DNA from: Mycobacterium saskatchewanense | GTDB taxonomy: Bacteria; Actinomycetota; Actinomycetes; Mycobacteriales; Mycobacteriaceae | NCBI RefSeq assembly: GCF_010729105.1 | Contig: NZ_AP022573.1 | Location: forward strand, 1,178,001-1,242,000 | Length of the DNA: 64,000 bases | Reading direction: 5' to 3' | Shown: piece by piece, positions 8,729 to 21,245 of the stretch | How positions within the stretch are numbered: the stretch's first letter is position 1 | Layout of the letters: every line of letters starts with the position of its first letter | Notes under the pieces: model-generated | What the model was told of the DNA's origin: nothing | Databases searched by the model: none | The model's input: only the letters and a program-made list of their open reading frames with translations | Made by a program: the position numbers and the translations under genes

Positions 8729-9349
8729 TTGGCGATCTTCCTCATCGATCTGCCGCCGGAGCACATGGAGCGCCGCCTCGGCGACGCCCTGGGGGTCTAT
8801 GTCGACGCGATGCGCTACCCGCGCGGCACCGAGAACCAGCGCGCCGCCATGTGGCTGGAGCACCTGCGGCGCCGAGGGTGGCAGGGCGTGGGGGTCGTCG
8901 AGGCCGAGGTCGCCCACGGGACCACCCCATCAGCCGCAGACCTGAGCAACGCGCCACTGCTCGGTGTGGCGTACGGGTACCCGGGGGCGCCGGGGCAGTG
9001 GTGGCAGCAACAGGTCGTGCTGGGGTTGCAGCGCGGCGGCCAGCCGCCACAGGAGATCGCGCGCCTGATGAGCAGCTACTTCGAGCTGACCGAATTGCAT
9101 ATCCATCCCCGCGCCCAGGGTCGCGGCCTGGGCGAGGCGCTCATCCGCCGGCTGTTGGCCCGCCGGACCGAGCAGAACGTCCTGCTGTCGACGCCCGAAA
9201 CCAACGGTGAGCCCAACCGCGCGTGGCGGTTGTACCGGCGACTGGGCTTCACGGACGTCATCCGCGGCTACCACTTCGCCGGCGACCCGCGGGCTTTCGC
9301 GATCCTGGGCCGCGCGCTGCCCCTGGAGGCCTCCGCGCCGCCCGGCTAA
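8729..9349 (+). CDS. GNAT-family N-acetyltransferase (Rv2170 homologue)
   Basis: A 206-residue acetyltransferase-fold protein, the same length as Rv2170. The acetyl-CoA pyrophosphate loop RAQGRGLGEAL is near residue 132, in the typical GNAT R/Q-x-x-G-x-G/A form, followed by the final strand LGFTDVIRGYHF. I chose the TTG at 8729 because GAGGAGG lies 8 bases upstream and the conserved fold starts there; the frame stays open upstream but shows no conservation-like features. Rv2170 has been reported to act on isoniazid and lysine side chains, but I cannot confirm the substrate from sequence. Confidence 0.88.
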   Translation: MAIFLIDLPPEHMERRLGDALGVYVDAMRYPRGTENQRAAMWLEHLRRRGWQGVGVVEAEVAHGTTPSAADLSNAPLLGVAYGYPGAPGQWWQQQVVLGLQRGGQPPQEIARLMSSYFELTELHIHPRAQGRGLGEALIRRLLARRTEQNVLLSTPETNGEPNRAWRLYRRLGFTDVIRGYHFAGDPRAFAILGRALPLEASAPPG

Positions 9350-9415
9350 CCTCCTACGCGCGGGCAGGCGGGACGACCCGCCGAAGCGACACACCCCGTC
9401 TGGCACGATGACCTG

Positions 9416-10131
9416 GTGCGCGCCAGCTCCCCTCCGCTCCCGGCCCGGCGATCCATTCCCCGGCGGCGCCGCGCGCTGGCCATCGCGATGCTGCTGCTCC
9501 TGGTCCCCCTGGCCACCGGATGCCTGCGGGTCCGGGCGTCGCTCACCATCTCCCCGGACGACATGGTGTCCGGGGAGATCGTCGCCGCCGCCAAACCCAG
9601 GACCTCGAAGGACATGGGCCCCCAGCTCGACACGAACAACCTGCCGTTCGGGCAGAAGGTGGCGGTGTCGAACTACGACAGCGACGGCTACGTGGGTTCG
9701 CAGGCGGTGTTCTCGGACCTGACGTTCGCCGAGTTGCCGCAGCTGGCCAACATGAACTCCGACGCCTCCGGGGTGAACCTGTCGCTGCGCCGGAACGGCA
9801 ACCTGGTGATCCTGGAAGGCCGGGCGGACCTGACCTCGGTGACCGACCCCGAGGCGGACGTCGAGCTCACCGTCGCCTTTCCCGGCGTCGTGACCTCCAC
9901 CAACGGCGACCGCGTCGAGCCCGAGGTGGTGTCCTGGAAGCTCAAGCCCGGCGTGGTGAGCACCATGACCGCCCAGGCCCGCTCCACCGACCCGAACACC
10001 CGCTCCTTCACCGGTGCGGGCGTCTGGCTGGGCATCGCGTCGTTCGCGGCGGCGGGGGTGGTGGCGCTGCTCGCCTGGATCGGGCGGGATCGCTCCCCGC
10101 GGATCACCGCGCCGCGCGACCAGCCACCGGT

Positions 10132-10135
<4 letters not shown>
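9416..10135 (+). CDS. lppM: Lipoprotein LppM
   Basis: A 239-residue predicted lipoprotein. A basic N-region and hydrophobic stretch lead to the lipobox LATGC, with the modified cysteine at residue 36. A beta-rich LppM (DUF3153) domain follows, then a C-terminal membrane helix at about 202-223, so the protein may be anchored at both ends. In M. tuberculosis LppM has been linked to phagosome manipulation and to regulation of polar lipids. The GTG start lies just upstream of the signal peptide. Its 3' end overlaps the convergent gene by 4 bp. Confidence 0.92.
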
Positions 10136-12329
<2,194 letters not shown>

Positions 12330-12331
12330 CG

Positions 12332-13858
12332 ATGACCACGCCCACAGATACCCCGCCCGCCGACGAAGCCGGGACGAAAGCTCCTTTCCGACAACGCGTT
12401 TCGCGGCTCACCGCATTCGCCGCCGCCCCCGAGTCCGGCCCGGCGCGGCTGGGCCTGTTCGGCTCGATCCTGATCACCATCGGCGGGCTCGGGGCGGGCA
12501 GCACCCGCCAGCACGACCCGCTGCTGGAAACGATTCACATGTCCTGGATGCGGTTCGGCCACGGCCTGGTGCTGTCGTCGATCCTGCTGTGGGCGGGCGT
12601 GGGCCTCATGCTCATCGCATGGCTTGCGCTGGGCCGACGGGCGCTCGCCGGGCAGGCGACCGAGTTCACGATGAAAGCCACCACCGGTTTCTGGCTGGCG
12701 CCGCTGCTGCTCTCGGTGCCGGTCTTCAGCCGGGACACCTACTCCTACCTGGCCCAGGGCGCGCTGTTGCGCGACGGGCTCGACCCGTACGCGGTCGGAC
12801 CCGTCGCGAATCCGAACATCTTGTTGGACAACGTGAGTCCGATCTGGACGATCACCACCGCCCCTTACGGCCCGGCCTTCATCCTGGTCGCGAAATTCGT
12901 CACGATCGTCGTCGGCAACAACGTCGTCGCCGGGACGGCCCTGCTGCGCCTGTGCATGCTGCCGGGGCTGGCGCTGCTGATCTGGGCCGCCCCACGCCTG
13001 GCACGGCAGCTGGGCACCGACGGCTCCATCGCGCTGTGGATCTGCGTGCTCAACCCGCTGGTGCTCATCCACCTGATGGGCGGGGTGCACAACGAGATGC
13101 TGATGGTGGGCCTGATGGCCGCCGGCATCGCCCTGACGTTCGCCGACCGCCACGTCCTGGGCGTCACACTGATCACGGTCGCGATCGCGGTCAAGGCCAC
13201 CGCGGGGATCTCGCTGCCCTTCCTGGTGTGGGTGTGGATGCGCCATCTGCGCGCGCGGCGGGGTTACTCGTCCGCCAAGGCGTTCCTCGCGGCGACCGCG
13301 GTGACGGTGCTGATCTTCGGCGTGGTGTTCGGCGTGCTGTCCGCGGTCGCCGGTGTCGGCCTCGGGTGGCTGACGGCGCTGGCGGGATCGGTGAAGATCA
13401 TCAACTGGCTGACCGTGCCGACGGCGGCCGCCAACCTCATTCACGCGCTGGGCAGCGGGCTGTTCCCGGTCGACTTCTACGCCACGCTGCGGGTCACCCG
13501 CTACGTCGGCATCGCGATCATCGCGGTGTCGCTCCCGCTGCTGTGGTGGCGGTTTCGGCGAGACGACCGGGCGGCGCTGACCGGCATCGCGTGGTCGATG
13601 CTGATCGTCGTGCTGTTCGTGCCCGCCGCCCTGCCCTGGTATTACTCCTGGCCGCTGGCGGTCGCGGCCCCGCTGGCCCAGTCCCGGCGGGCGGTCGCGC
13701 TGATCGCCGGCCTGTCGACCTGGGTCATGGTGATCTTCAAGCCCGACGGGTCGCACGGAATGTACTCGTGGATACACGTTTTCATCGCCACGGCCTGCGC
13801 GCTGGTCGCCTGGTACGCCCTGCATCGCGCCCCTGCTTCGTCGCCCGAGGCCGCCTAG
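12332..13858 (+). CDS. mptA: Alpha-(1->6)-mannopyranosyltransferase MptA
   Basis: A polytopic GT-C glycosyltransferase of 508 residues with about a dozen membrane helices. The segment SRDTYSYLAQGALLRDGLDPY holds the acidic residue of the first periplasmic loop typical of GT-C enzymes. MptA elongates the alpha-1,6-mannan core of lipomannan and lipoarabinomannan using polyprenyl-phosphomannose on the periplasmic side. It starts 2 bp after idsA2 and is probably coupled to it; pairing a polyprenyl synthase with a polyprenyl-mannose-using enzyme makes functional sense. Confidence 0.94.
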   Translation: MTTPTDTPPADEAGTKAPFRQRVSRLTAFAAAPESGPARLGLFGSILITIGGLGAGSTRQHDPLLETIHMSWMRFGHGLVLSSILLWAGVGLMLIAWLALGRRALAGQATEFTMKATTGFWLAPLLLSVPVFSRDTYSYLAQGALLRDGLDPYAVGPVANPNILLDNVSPIWTITTAPYGPAFILVAKFVTIVVGNNVVAGTALLRLCMLPGLALLIWAAPRLARQLGTDGSIALWICVLNPLVLIHLMGGVHNEMLMVGLMAAGIALTFADRHVLGVTLITVAIAVKATAGISLPFLVWVWMRHLRARRGYSSAKAFLAATAVTVLIFGVVFGVLSAVAGVGLGWLTALAGSVKIINWLTVPTAAANLIHALGSGLFPVDFYATLRVTRYVGIAIIAVSLPLLWWRFRRDDRAALTGIAWSMLIVVLFVPAALPWYYSWPLAVAAPLAQSRRAVALIAGLSTWVMVIFKPDGSHGMYSWIHVFIATACALVAWYALHRAPASSPEAA

Positions 13859-13865
13859 GCCCCCA

Positions 13866-13909
13866 TCGGTCGGCCCTCGGTCGGCCTTTAGTAGGCCCTC
13901 AGTAGGCCA
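13866..13909. repeat. 11-bp tandem repeat, four units, at a convergent gene junction
   Basis: Four consecutive 11-mers of the form T(C/T)(G/A)GT(C/A)GGCC(C/T/A) run from 13866 to 13909. They fill the gap between mptA and the gene on the other strand and continue into the last codons of the latter (its Met-Ala-Tyr-stop). The first two units differ from the last two mainly by CGG versus CAG/TAG, suggesting duplication of an older pair. Confidence 0.7.
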
Positions 13910-14303
13910 TCGCCTGCGCGCGGCGCAGGACCTCCCGGGCCTGGTGGGCGTGCAGGGCGTCGACGGGACGCGCATTGCTCAGCGATTCGCGGGCGCCGTC
14001 GCGGGTGACGGTCAGCGACGGATCCGGCGTGAACAGCCACCGCAAGATCTCGGTTTCGTGGTAGCCGCCGTCGCGCAGGATCGTCAGCAACCCCGGGAGG
14101 CTCTTGACGACCTCACCGGAATGGGTGAAGAAGACCTGGGGTACCGCCACGCCGCCGTCGCGGCGCACCGCGACCAGGTGCCCTTCCCGCAACCGCTGAT
14201 GGACCTTGCTGATCGGCACGCCGAGCAGTTCGGCGACCCGGGTCAGGTCGTAGGTCGGTTCGTCGGGATCCAGAACGTCGTCGCCGGCCGGAATGCTGCC
14301 CAC
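13899..14303 (-). CDS. Winged-helix DNA-binding protein, PknL substrate (Rv2175c homologue)
   Basis: A 134-residue protein. A winged helix-turn-helix occupies the first half (YDLTRVAELLGVPISKVHQRLREGH, residues about 17-41), and a helical tail follows ending in MAY. In M. tuberculosis Rv2175c binds DNA and is phosphorylated by PknL on a threonine in a flexible N-terminal arm. Here the only usable start is GTG 14303, immediately before the GSIPAGDDVLDPDEPTYD segment; no ATG, GTG or TTG lies in frame in the preceding codons, so that arm seems absent or begins at a non-standard codon. It is divergent from pknL, which confirms the pairing. Confidence 0.85.
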   Translation of the reverse strand: MGSIPAGDDVLDPDEPTYDLTRVAELLGVPISKVHQRLREGHLVAVRRDGGVAVPQVFFTHSGEVVKSLPGLLTILRDGGYHETEILRWLFTPDPSLTVTRDGARESLSNARPVDALHAHQAREVLRRAQAMAY

Positions 14304-14393
14304 GGCGCCAGTGTAGGCCCCGCTCCGCAGCTTGGAGCGGTGTTCCGCCGACCGTTTGCACGGCGACGTCCGCGCCGCCCCTAAGCTGGCCCC

Positions 14394-15725
14394 GTGGCCG
14401 CGACCGGTGCCGGGGACCCGTTGGAGGGCACGTTGCTCGACGGCCGCTATCTGGTGGAGTGCCGGATCGCCAGTGGCGGCACCTCGACGGTCTATCGCGG
14501 CGTCGACGTTCGGCTCGACCGGCCCGTCGCGGTCAAGGTGATGGACGCGCGGTACGCCGGCGACGAGCAATTCCTCACCCGCTTCCGGCTCGAGGCCCGA
14601 ACCGTGGCCCGGCTGAAGAACCCGGGGCTGGTCGCGGTCTACGACCAGGGCATGGACGACCGCCACCCGTTCCTGGTGATGGAGCTGATCGAGGGCGGCA
14701 CCTTGCGCGAGCTGCTCGCCGAACGCGGTCCGATGCCGCCGCACGCGGTGGCATCGGTGTTGCGTCCGGTGCTCGGCGGGCTGGCGGCGGCGCACCGCGC
14801 CGGCCTGGTGCACCGCGACGTCAAGCCCGAGAACGTGCTGATCTCCGACGACGGCGACGTGAAGATCGCCGACTTCGGGTTGGTCCGCGCCGTCGCGGCC
14901 GCCGGAATCACCTCCACCAGCGTCATTCTGGGCACCGCGGCCTACCTGTCGCCCGAGCAGGTGCGGGACGGCAACGCCGGTCCCCGCAGCGACGTCTACT
15001 CGACCGGGATCCTGGCCTACGAACTGCTCACCGGGCGGACCCCGTTCACCGGCGACTCGGCGCTTTCGATCGCCTACCAGCGACTGGACACCGATGTGCC
15101 GCCGCCGAGCGCGGCGATCGAGGGGGTGCCGCCGCAATTCGACGAGTTCGTCGAGCGTGCGACCGCCCGCGACCCCGCGCGGCGCTACGCCGACGCCATC
15201 GAGATGGGCGCCGACCTGGACGCGATCGCCGAGGAGCTGCAGCTGCCCGACTTCCGGGTCCCGGCGCCCCGCAACTCCGCCCAGCACCGCTCGGCGGCGC
15301 TGCACCACAGCCGGATGGGCCAGCGGCCGGCCGGGCCGCCGCGGCCGGCGGCCCCGGCGCCGGCTCGCCAGCCCACCCGGCAGCTGACCCGCGGGCCCGG
15401 CGACTGGGCCGAGCCGGCGCCCGTCGAGCAGCCCGAACCGCGTCCCGATCGCGGCGACTACGCCGACGACGACTACTACGACAACGACTACTACGACAAC
15501 GACTACTACGACAACGACGAAGACGAAGACGAAGACGAAGACGATGACTACGAATACGAGCCCGTCTCAGGCGAATTCGCCGGCATCGCGATGAGCGAAT
15601 TCGTGTGGGCCCGACAGCGCGGCCGGCGCATGGTGCTGATCTGGGTGGCGGTGATCCTGGCACTCACCGGGCTGGTCGCCACGGCCGCGTGGACCATCGG
15701 CAGCAACCTCAGCGGGCTTTTGTAG
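14394..15725 (+). CDS. pknL: Serine/threonine protein kinase PknL
   Basis: A membrane-anchored Hanks-type kinase of 443 residues. The kinase domain (about 17-280) has the glycine loop IASGGTSTVY, lysine VKVMD (K48), catalytic HRDVKPEN (140-147), DFG (160-162) and an activation loop GITSTSVILGT with likely phosphorylated threonines. A Pro/Arg-rich and then strikingly acidic juxtamembrane segment follows, with three DYYDN repeats and a run of Asp-Glu pairs, ending in one membrane helix at about 412-435 and only a few residues outside. M. tuberculosis PknL is about 399 residues, so the extra length is in this linker. It controls the divergent DNA-binding protein and is linked to envelope and division. 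Confidence 0.95.
   Translation: MAATGAGDPLEGTLLDGRYLVECRIASGGTSTVYRGVDVRLDRPVAVKVMDARYAGDEQFLTRFRLEARTVARLKNPGLVAVYDQGMDDRHPFLVMELIEGGTLRELLAERGPMPPHAVASVLRPVLGGLAAAHRAGLVHRDVKPENVLISDDGDVKIADFGLVRAVAAAGITSTSVILGTAAYLSPEQVRDGNAGPRSDVYSTGILAYELLTGRTPFTGDSALSIAYQRLDTDVPPPSAAIEGVPPQFDEFVERATARDPARRYADAIEMGADLDAIAEELQLPDFRVPAPRNSAQHRSAALHHSRMGQRPAGPPRPAAPAPARQPTRQLTRGPGDWAEPAPVEQPEPRPDRGDYADDDYYDNDYYDNDYYDNDEDEDEDEDDDYEYEPVSGEFAGIAMSEFVWARQRGRRMVLIWVAVILALTGLVATAAWTIGSNLSGLL
15471..15545 (+). repeat. In-frame tandem repeats in pknL (3 x 15 bp, then 5 x 6 bp)
   Basis: GACTACTACGACAAC is repeated exactly three times (15471-15485, 15486-15500, 15501-15515). GACGAA is then repeated four times plus a GACGAT (15516-15545). 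Both unit lengths are multiples of three, so copy number can change without breaking the frame. They encode the acidic tyrosine-rich juxtamembrane linker of the kinase. Confidence 0.9.
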
Positions 15726-15731
15726 CTAGCC

Positions 15732-15803
15732 CCACCGCGCGAGCGTCCGCAAATGCACAACCGTATCGGCGTGTCGCCGTACAGACACGGTCGCTCGCGG
15801 TGG
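15732..15803. repeat. Intergenic palindromic element (family A, copy 1) between pknL and aroG
   Basis: Arms CCACCGCGCGAGCG (15732-15745) and CGCTCGCGGTGG (15792-15803) are reverse complements apart from one extra CG pair. The loop holds the core CGGCGTGTCG (15767-15776). The same core recurs at the convergent junctions near 36826, 36978, 42488 and 49108. It lies between two convergent genes and probably works as a bidirectional terminator; its recurrence also suggests a dispersed repeat family. Confidence 0.6.
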
Positions 15804-15809
15804 TGAAAG

Positions 15810-17742
<1,933 letters not shown>

Positions 17743-17752
17743 ACGCCGCAGC

Positions 17753-18643
17753 CTAGCGGGCGATCAGGATGGGCTCCGTCCCCTCGGGCGGCGGTGCGGG
17801 ATGCACCTCGTCGTCCAGACAGGCGTCGACGACGCGCTCGTCGGGCAGCCCGGGCGTCCCGGCGATCGCGCCCTGGATGTACAGCTTGGCGCGCACCACC
17901 GGGCGGCGCAGCATCCGTTCGCGTTGCAGGGCCCGTCGCATCTTCTCCGGGCGGCCGGTGTACCGCCACCGGGCCCACGGAGCGTGCGGGCGCGACAGGC
18001 GGACGGCGCCGATCACCAGCAACACCACGATGAACATGCCGAGCAGGCCGGTCCACACCTTGCCCTTGAGCACCACCACCACCGCCAGTGGCAGCGTCAG
18101 CACGAGGGCGCCGGCCACCGCGGCGCGCAGCGGCACCGAGTCGGTGCCCTCCCAGATGGGCAGGAAGAACATCAGCGGGTGCAGGCCCATGATGAGCAAC
18201 CCGGCCACCCCGACGGCGGCGAACACCGCATCCACCGAGGTGCGGCCGTCTTCCGACCAGTACACGTCGGACAGATGCAGGATCAGCGCGTACTCGTCGA
18301 GTACGAGGGCCGCCCCGATCCCGAAACAGATTGCGCTCAAAGTGAATTCGGGCTCGCGACCGTTGATCGACAGCGTCACCAGGGTCAGCCCGGACAGCAA
18401 TACCAGCACCACCCCGAACGTCACGTGGTGGATGTGCACGTCCCCGATGTGGACGTTGCGCGGATGCCACCACCTGGTCGGGTGGCCGCACGCGGCCCGG
18501 TGGCGGATGAACCGGACGAAGCTGCGCGTCACGAAGAAGGTCAGGATGAAGGCGACCAGGCAGCACAGCAACGGCAGCCGGCCGGCGGCGACGATGTCAT
18601 GCGAAAACCACCGGGCCACCCTCGGCGCGAACCAGTGCAGCAC
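17753..18643 (-). CDS. Conserved integral membrane protein (Rv2180c homologue)
   Basis: A 296-residue membrane protein with about seven hydrophobic helices. Conserved-looking features include [18 protein letters not shown] and [15 protein letters not shown], a histidine cluster at the membrane surface, followed by SGLTLVTLS. The histidine-rich loop hints at metal binding, but no known enzyme family was recognised. It starts 91 bp from the divergent mannosyltransferase gene, so the two share a promoter region that contains an imperfect GCGGCC/GGCCGC stem. The C-terminal tail is soluble and charged. Confidence 0.82.
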   Translation of the reverse strand: MLHWFAPRVARWFSHDIVAAGRLPLLCCLVAFILTFFVTRSFVRFIRHRAACGHPTRWWHPRNVHIGDVHIHHVTFGVVLVLLSGLTLVTLSINGREPEFTLSAICFGIGAALVLDEYALILHLSDVYWSEDGRTSVDAVFAAVGVAGLLIMGLHPLMFFLPIWEGTDSVPLRAAVAGALVLTLPLAVVVVLKGKVWTGLLGMFIVVLLVIGAVRLSRPHAPWARWRYTGRPEKMRRALQRERMLRRPVVRAKLYIQGAIAGTPGLPDERVVDACLDDEVHPAPPPEGTEPILIAR

Positions 18644-18734
18644 TTCTCACAAGCTACGCCTGCGGCCGCCCACACCGCGCGAGCCGCGCTGTGGCCGCAT
18701 CGCGGGGTCGGACACCGTTACGCTGTTCTGCGAC

Positions 18735-20048
18735 ATGAGTGGAACGCAGGCGCCCGGCGCGGGCCTCCCAACCAGACGTGGCTCCCGGCGGGCGCTGATC
18801 TGGTGTCCGCTCTGGCTGCTGGCCCTGGCGGGGCTCGGCTACGCCGCCTGGCAGTTGTTCGGCCACACGCCCTACCGGATCGACATCGACGTCTATCAGA
18901 TGGGCGGCCAGGCGTGGCTGAACGGCCGCCCGCTGTACCACGGCGACGTGATGTTCCACACCCCAATCGGGATCGACCTGCCGTTCACCTATCCCCCACT
19001 GGCGGCGATCGTGTTCTGCCCGTTCGCCTGGCTGCACATGCCGGCCGCGAGCGTCGCGATCACGGCGCTGACGCTGATGCTGCTGATCGTCTCGACCGCC
19101 GTCGTGCTGGCGCGGCTCGACGTGTGGAACACCTCCGCCGTGCTGCCCGGGCCGGCGTGGCTGCGCCGGCTGTGGCTGGCCGTGGCCATCGCGGCGCCCG
19201 CGACGATCTGGCTGGAACCGATCGCGTCGAACTTCGCCTTCGGTCAGATCAACGTCGTGCTGATGACCGTGGTGATCGCCGACTGCGTGCCGCGGCGCAC
19301 CCCGTGGCCCCGAGGCGTGCTGCTCGGCCTGGGCATCGCGCTCAAGCTGACCCCGGCGGTGTTTCTGCTCTACTTCCTGCTCCGGCGCGACAACCGCGCG
19401 GCGCTGACGGCGGTGGGCTCGTTCGCGGCGGCCACGCTGATCGGCTTCGCGCTGGCGTGGGACGACTCGTGGGAGTACTGGACCCGCACCGTGCACCACA
19501 CCGACCGGATCGGCGCCGCGGCGCTCAACACCGACCAGAACATCGCGGGCGCCCTCGCCCGCACGGGAATCGCGGAGCAGCAACGCTTCCTGCTGTGGGT
19601 GGCGGCGTCGCTGCTGGTGCTGGGCCTGACGGTCTGGGCGATGCGACGGGTGCTGCGGGCCGGTGAGCCGGTGCTGGCGATCGTCTGCGTGGCGCTGTTC
19701 GGGCTGGTGGTGTCGCCGGTGTCGTGGTCGCACCACTGGGTGTGGGCGCTGCCGGCCGTGCTGGTGACCGGCGTGTTGGCCTGGCGGCGGCGCAGCCTGG
19801 CGCTGGGGGCGGTCGCCGCCGCCGGGGTGGCGCTGATGCGCTGGTCACCGATCGACCTGATGCCCAAGCACCACGAGACGGCGGCGTCCTGGTGGCGACA
19901 GCTCGTCGGGATGTCGTACGTGTGGTGGGCGCTGGCGGTCCTCGTCGTGGCGGGACTCGCGGTCACCGCCCGCACGCCGTCGCGGGACGCCGACGATCCG
20001 GCCGCGGACGCCGACGAACGCCGGCAGCTCAGCGACGTCGGGGGCTAG
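18735..20048 (+). CDS. Alpha-(1->2)-mannosyltransferase (Rv2181 homologue, GT87)
   Basis: A polytopic GT-C glycosyltransferase of 437 residues with about ten membrane helices. The first periplasmic loop [21 protein letters not shown] carries the Asp pair expected for polyprenyl-phosphate-mannose-dependent GT87 enzymes. In M. tuberculosis the homologue adds alpha-1,2-mannose branches to lipomannan/lipoarabinomannan and the cap. The gene ends 4 bp inside the convergent acyltransferase gene. Confidence 0.92.
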   Translation: MSGTQAPGAGLPTRRGSRRALIWCPLWLLALAGLGYAAWQLFGHTPYRIDIDVYQMGGQAWLNGRPLYHGDVMFHTPIGIDLPFTYPPLAAIVFCPFAWLHMPAASVAITALTLMLLIVSTAVVLARLDVWNTSAVLPGPAWLRRLWLAVAIAAPATIWLEPIASNFAFGQINVVLMTVVIADCVPRRTPWPRGVLLGLGIALKLTPAVFLLYFLLRRDNRAALTAVGSFAAATLIGFALAWDDSWEYWTRTVHHTDRIGAAALNTDQNIAGALARTGIAEQQRFLLWVAASLLVLGLTVWAMRRVLRAGEPVLAIVCVALFGLVVSPVSWSHHWVWALPAVLVTGVLAWRRRSLALGAVAAAGVALMRWSPIDLMPKHHETAASWWRQLVGMSYVWWALAVLVVAGLAVTARTPSRDADDPAADADERRQLSDVGG

Positions 20049-20773
20049 CCGACGGCGCTCTCGGGGATCCGCGCGGACGCGCTGGTCGGCGCGTCGCCGT
20101 TGCCGCGATCCTTGACGCTGGCGGCGTAGATGTCGACGTACTCCTGCCCGGAGAGCCGCATCAGCTCGTAGATCACCTCGTCGGTGACGGCGCGCTCGAT
20201 GAAGCGGTTACCGGCCAGGCCCTCGAAACGGGAGAAGTCCATCGGCTTGCCGAAGCGGACCGTCACCCGGCCGAACCGCAACATGCCCGTGCCGGGCGGG
20301 TTGACGACGTTCGTGCCGATCATCGCGACCGGGATCACCGGGACGTTGGTGTGCAGCGCGAGCCGGGCCAGCCCGGTCTTGCCCTTGTACAGCCGGCCGT
20401 CGGGAGAGCGGGTGCCCTCCGGATACATGCCCAGCAGCTTGCCCTGGCGCAGCAGGCGCTCGGCGGTTTCCAGCGCGGCCTGCGCGGCGTCGGCGTTGGT
20501 GCGGTCGATCGGCACCTGGCCGACGGCGGTGAAGAACCAGCGCTTGAACCAGCCCTTCAGGCCGGTTCCGGTGAAGTACTCCGACTTCGCCAGGAAGGTG
20601 ATCCGGCGGCGCACCACCAGCGGCAGATAGAAGCTGTCCATCACCGCGAGGTGATTGCTGGCGAGTATCGCCGGGCCGGAACTCGGAACATGTTCCAGCC
20701 CTTCGACTTTCGGGCGACCGAGCAACGCGAGCAGCGGGCCCAGCAGGATGTACTTGAATAGCCAGTAGTACAT
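20045..20773 (-). CDS. 1-acyl-sn-glycerol-3-phosphate acyltransferase family (Rv2182c homologue)
   Basis: A 242-residue PlsC-type acyltransferase. The catalytic HX4D motif is NHLAVMD near residue 40, followed by the acceptor-binding motifs GQVPIDR and [19 protein letters not shown]. An amphipathic or membrane helix at the N-terminus anchors it to the inner leaflet. It makes phosphatidic acid from lysophosphatidic acid or acts on a related lysolipid. ATG 20773 is preceded by GGGAGG; a reading back to 20989 lacks homology. Neighbouring genes for mannosylated lipids fit a role in envelope lipid supply. Confidence 0.9.
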   Translation of the reverse strand: MYYWLFKYILLGPLLALLGRPKVEGLEHVPSSGPAILASNHLAVMDSFYLPLVVRRRITFLAKSEYFTGTGLKGWFKRWFFTAVGQVPIDRTNADAAQAALETAERLLRQGKLLGMYPEGTRSPDGRLYKGKTGLARLALHTNVPVIPVAMIGTNVVNPPGTGMLRFGRVTVRFGKPMDFSRFEGLAGNRFIERAVTDEVIYELMRLSGQEYVDIYAASVKDRGNGDAPTSASARIPESAVG

Positions 20774-20858
20774 GGCCCTCCCTTTCGCCCCGCACCGACC
20801 CTGTTCTGCGCCAACTGTACCGACCCGCGGCAGGAGGGACCACCTTCGACGCGGCCGG

Positions 20859-21245
20859 TCAGTCCTCGACTGTGATCGGGATGGGCTGATACCGGGTCCG
20901 GCTGTCGCCGTCGCCGTCGCTGGGGCCGCCCGGCGGCCCGCCGGTCGGGGGGCCGCCGCCCTCCGGCGGCTCCGGGGACCCGTCGACACCGTCGACGATG
21001 CCGCGGATCACCTCCAGCAGGGCCACGCTGTGGTCGGCGATCACCGTGAGCAACGGGTGCTGCTCGCCGGTCGCGAGGGCGGCCAGGGCGCACACGGGAC
21101 ACCAAACCTGCTGGCACTTGCCGGTCCCGACGCCCGCGCCGGCCGTCAGCGCCGCCGCCGCGCGCACGGCCGGATCGATCCCGTCGACGATCGCCTGGGC
21201 GAGCCGGCGCAATTCGGGACCGATGTCGGGATGAGCCCCACTCAC
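20859..21245 (-). CDS. Conserved hypothetical protein with CX4CX2C motif (Rv2183c homologue)
   Basis: A 128-residue protein of unknown function. The first 90 residues are helical and contain the cysteine motif C-QQVW-C-PV-C near residues 44-51, suitable for binding a metal. The C-terminal third is a Pro/Gly-rich tail (PPTGGPPGGPSDGDGDS) ending ITVED. Its GTG overlaps the stop of the GET3/ParA-like ATPase (GTGA, 21242-21245), so the two are translated together and probably work together. Confidence 0.8.
   Translation of the reverse strand: MSGAHPDIGPELRRLAQAIVDGIDPAVRAAAALTAGAGVGTGKCQQVWCPVCALAALATGEQHPLLTVIADHSVALLEVIRGIVDGVDGSPEPPEGGGPPTGGPPGGPSDGDGDSRTRYQPIPITVED

Noticed and set aside
18644..18734. 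Terminator-like GCGGCC/GGCCGC stem between the Rv2180c-like gene and the mannosyltransferase
   Set aside because: The genes are divergent, the stem is interrupted, and GC-rich sequence forms such stems often; it is kept only as a remark.
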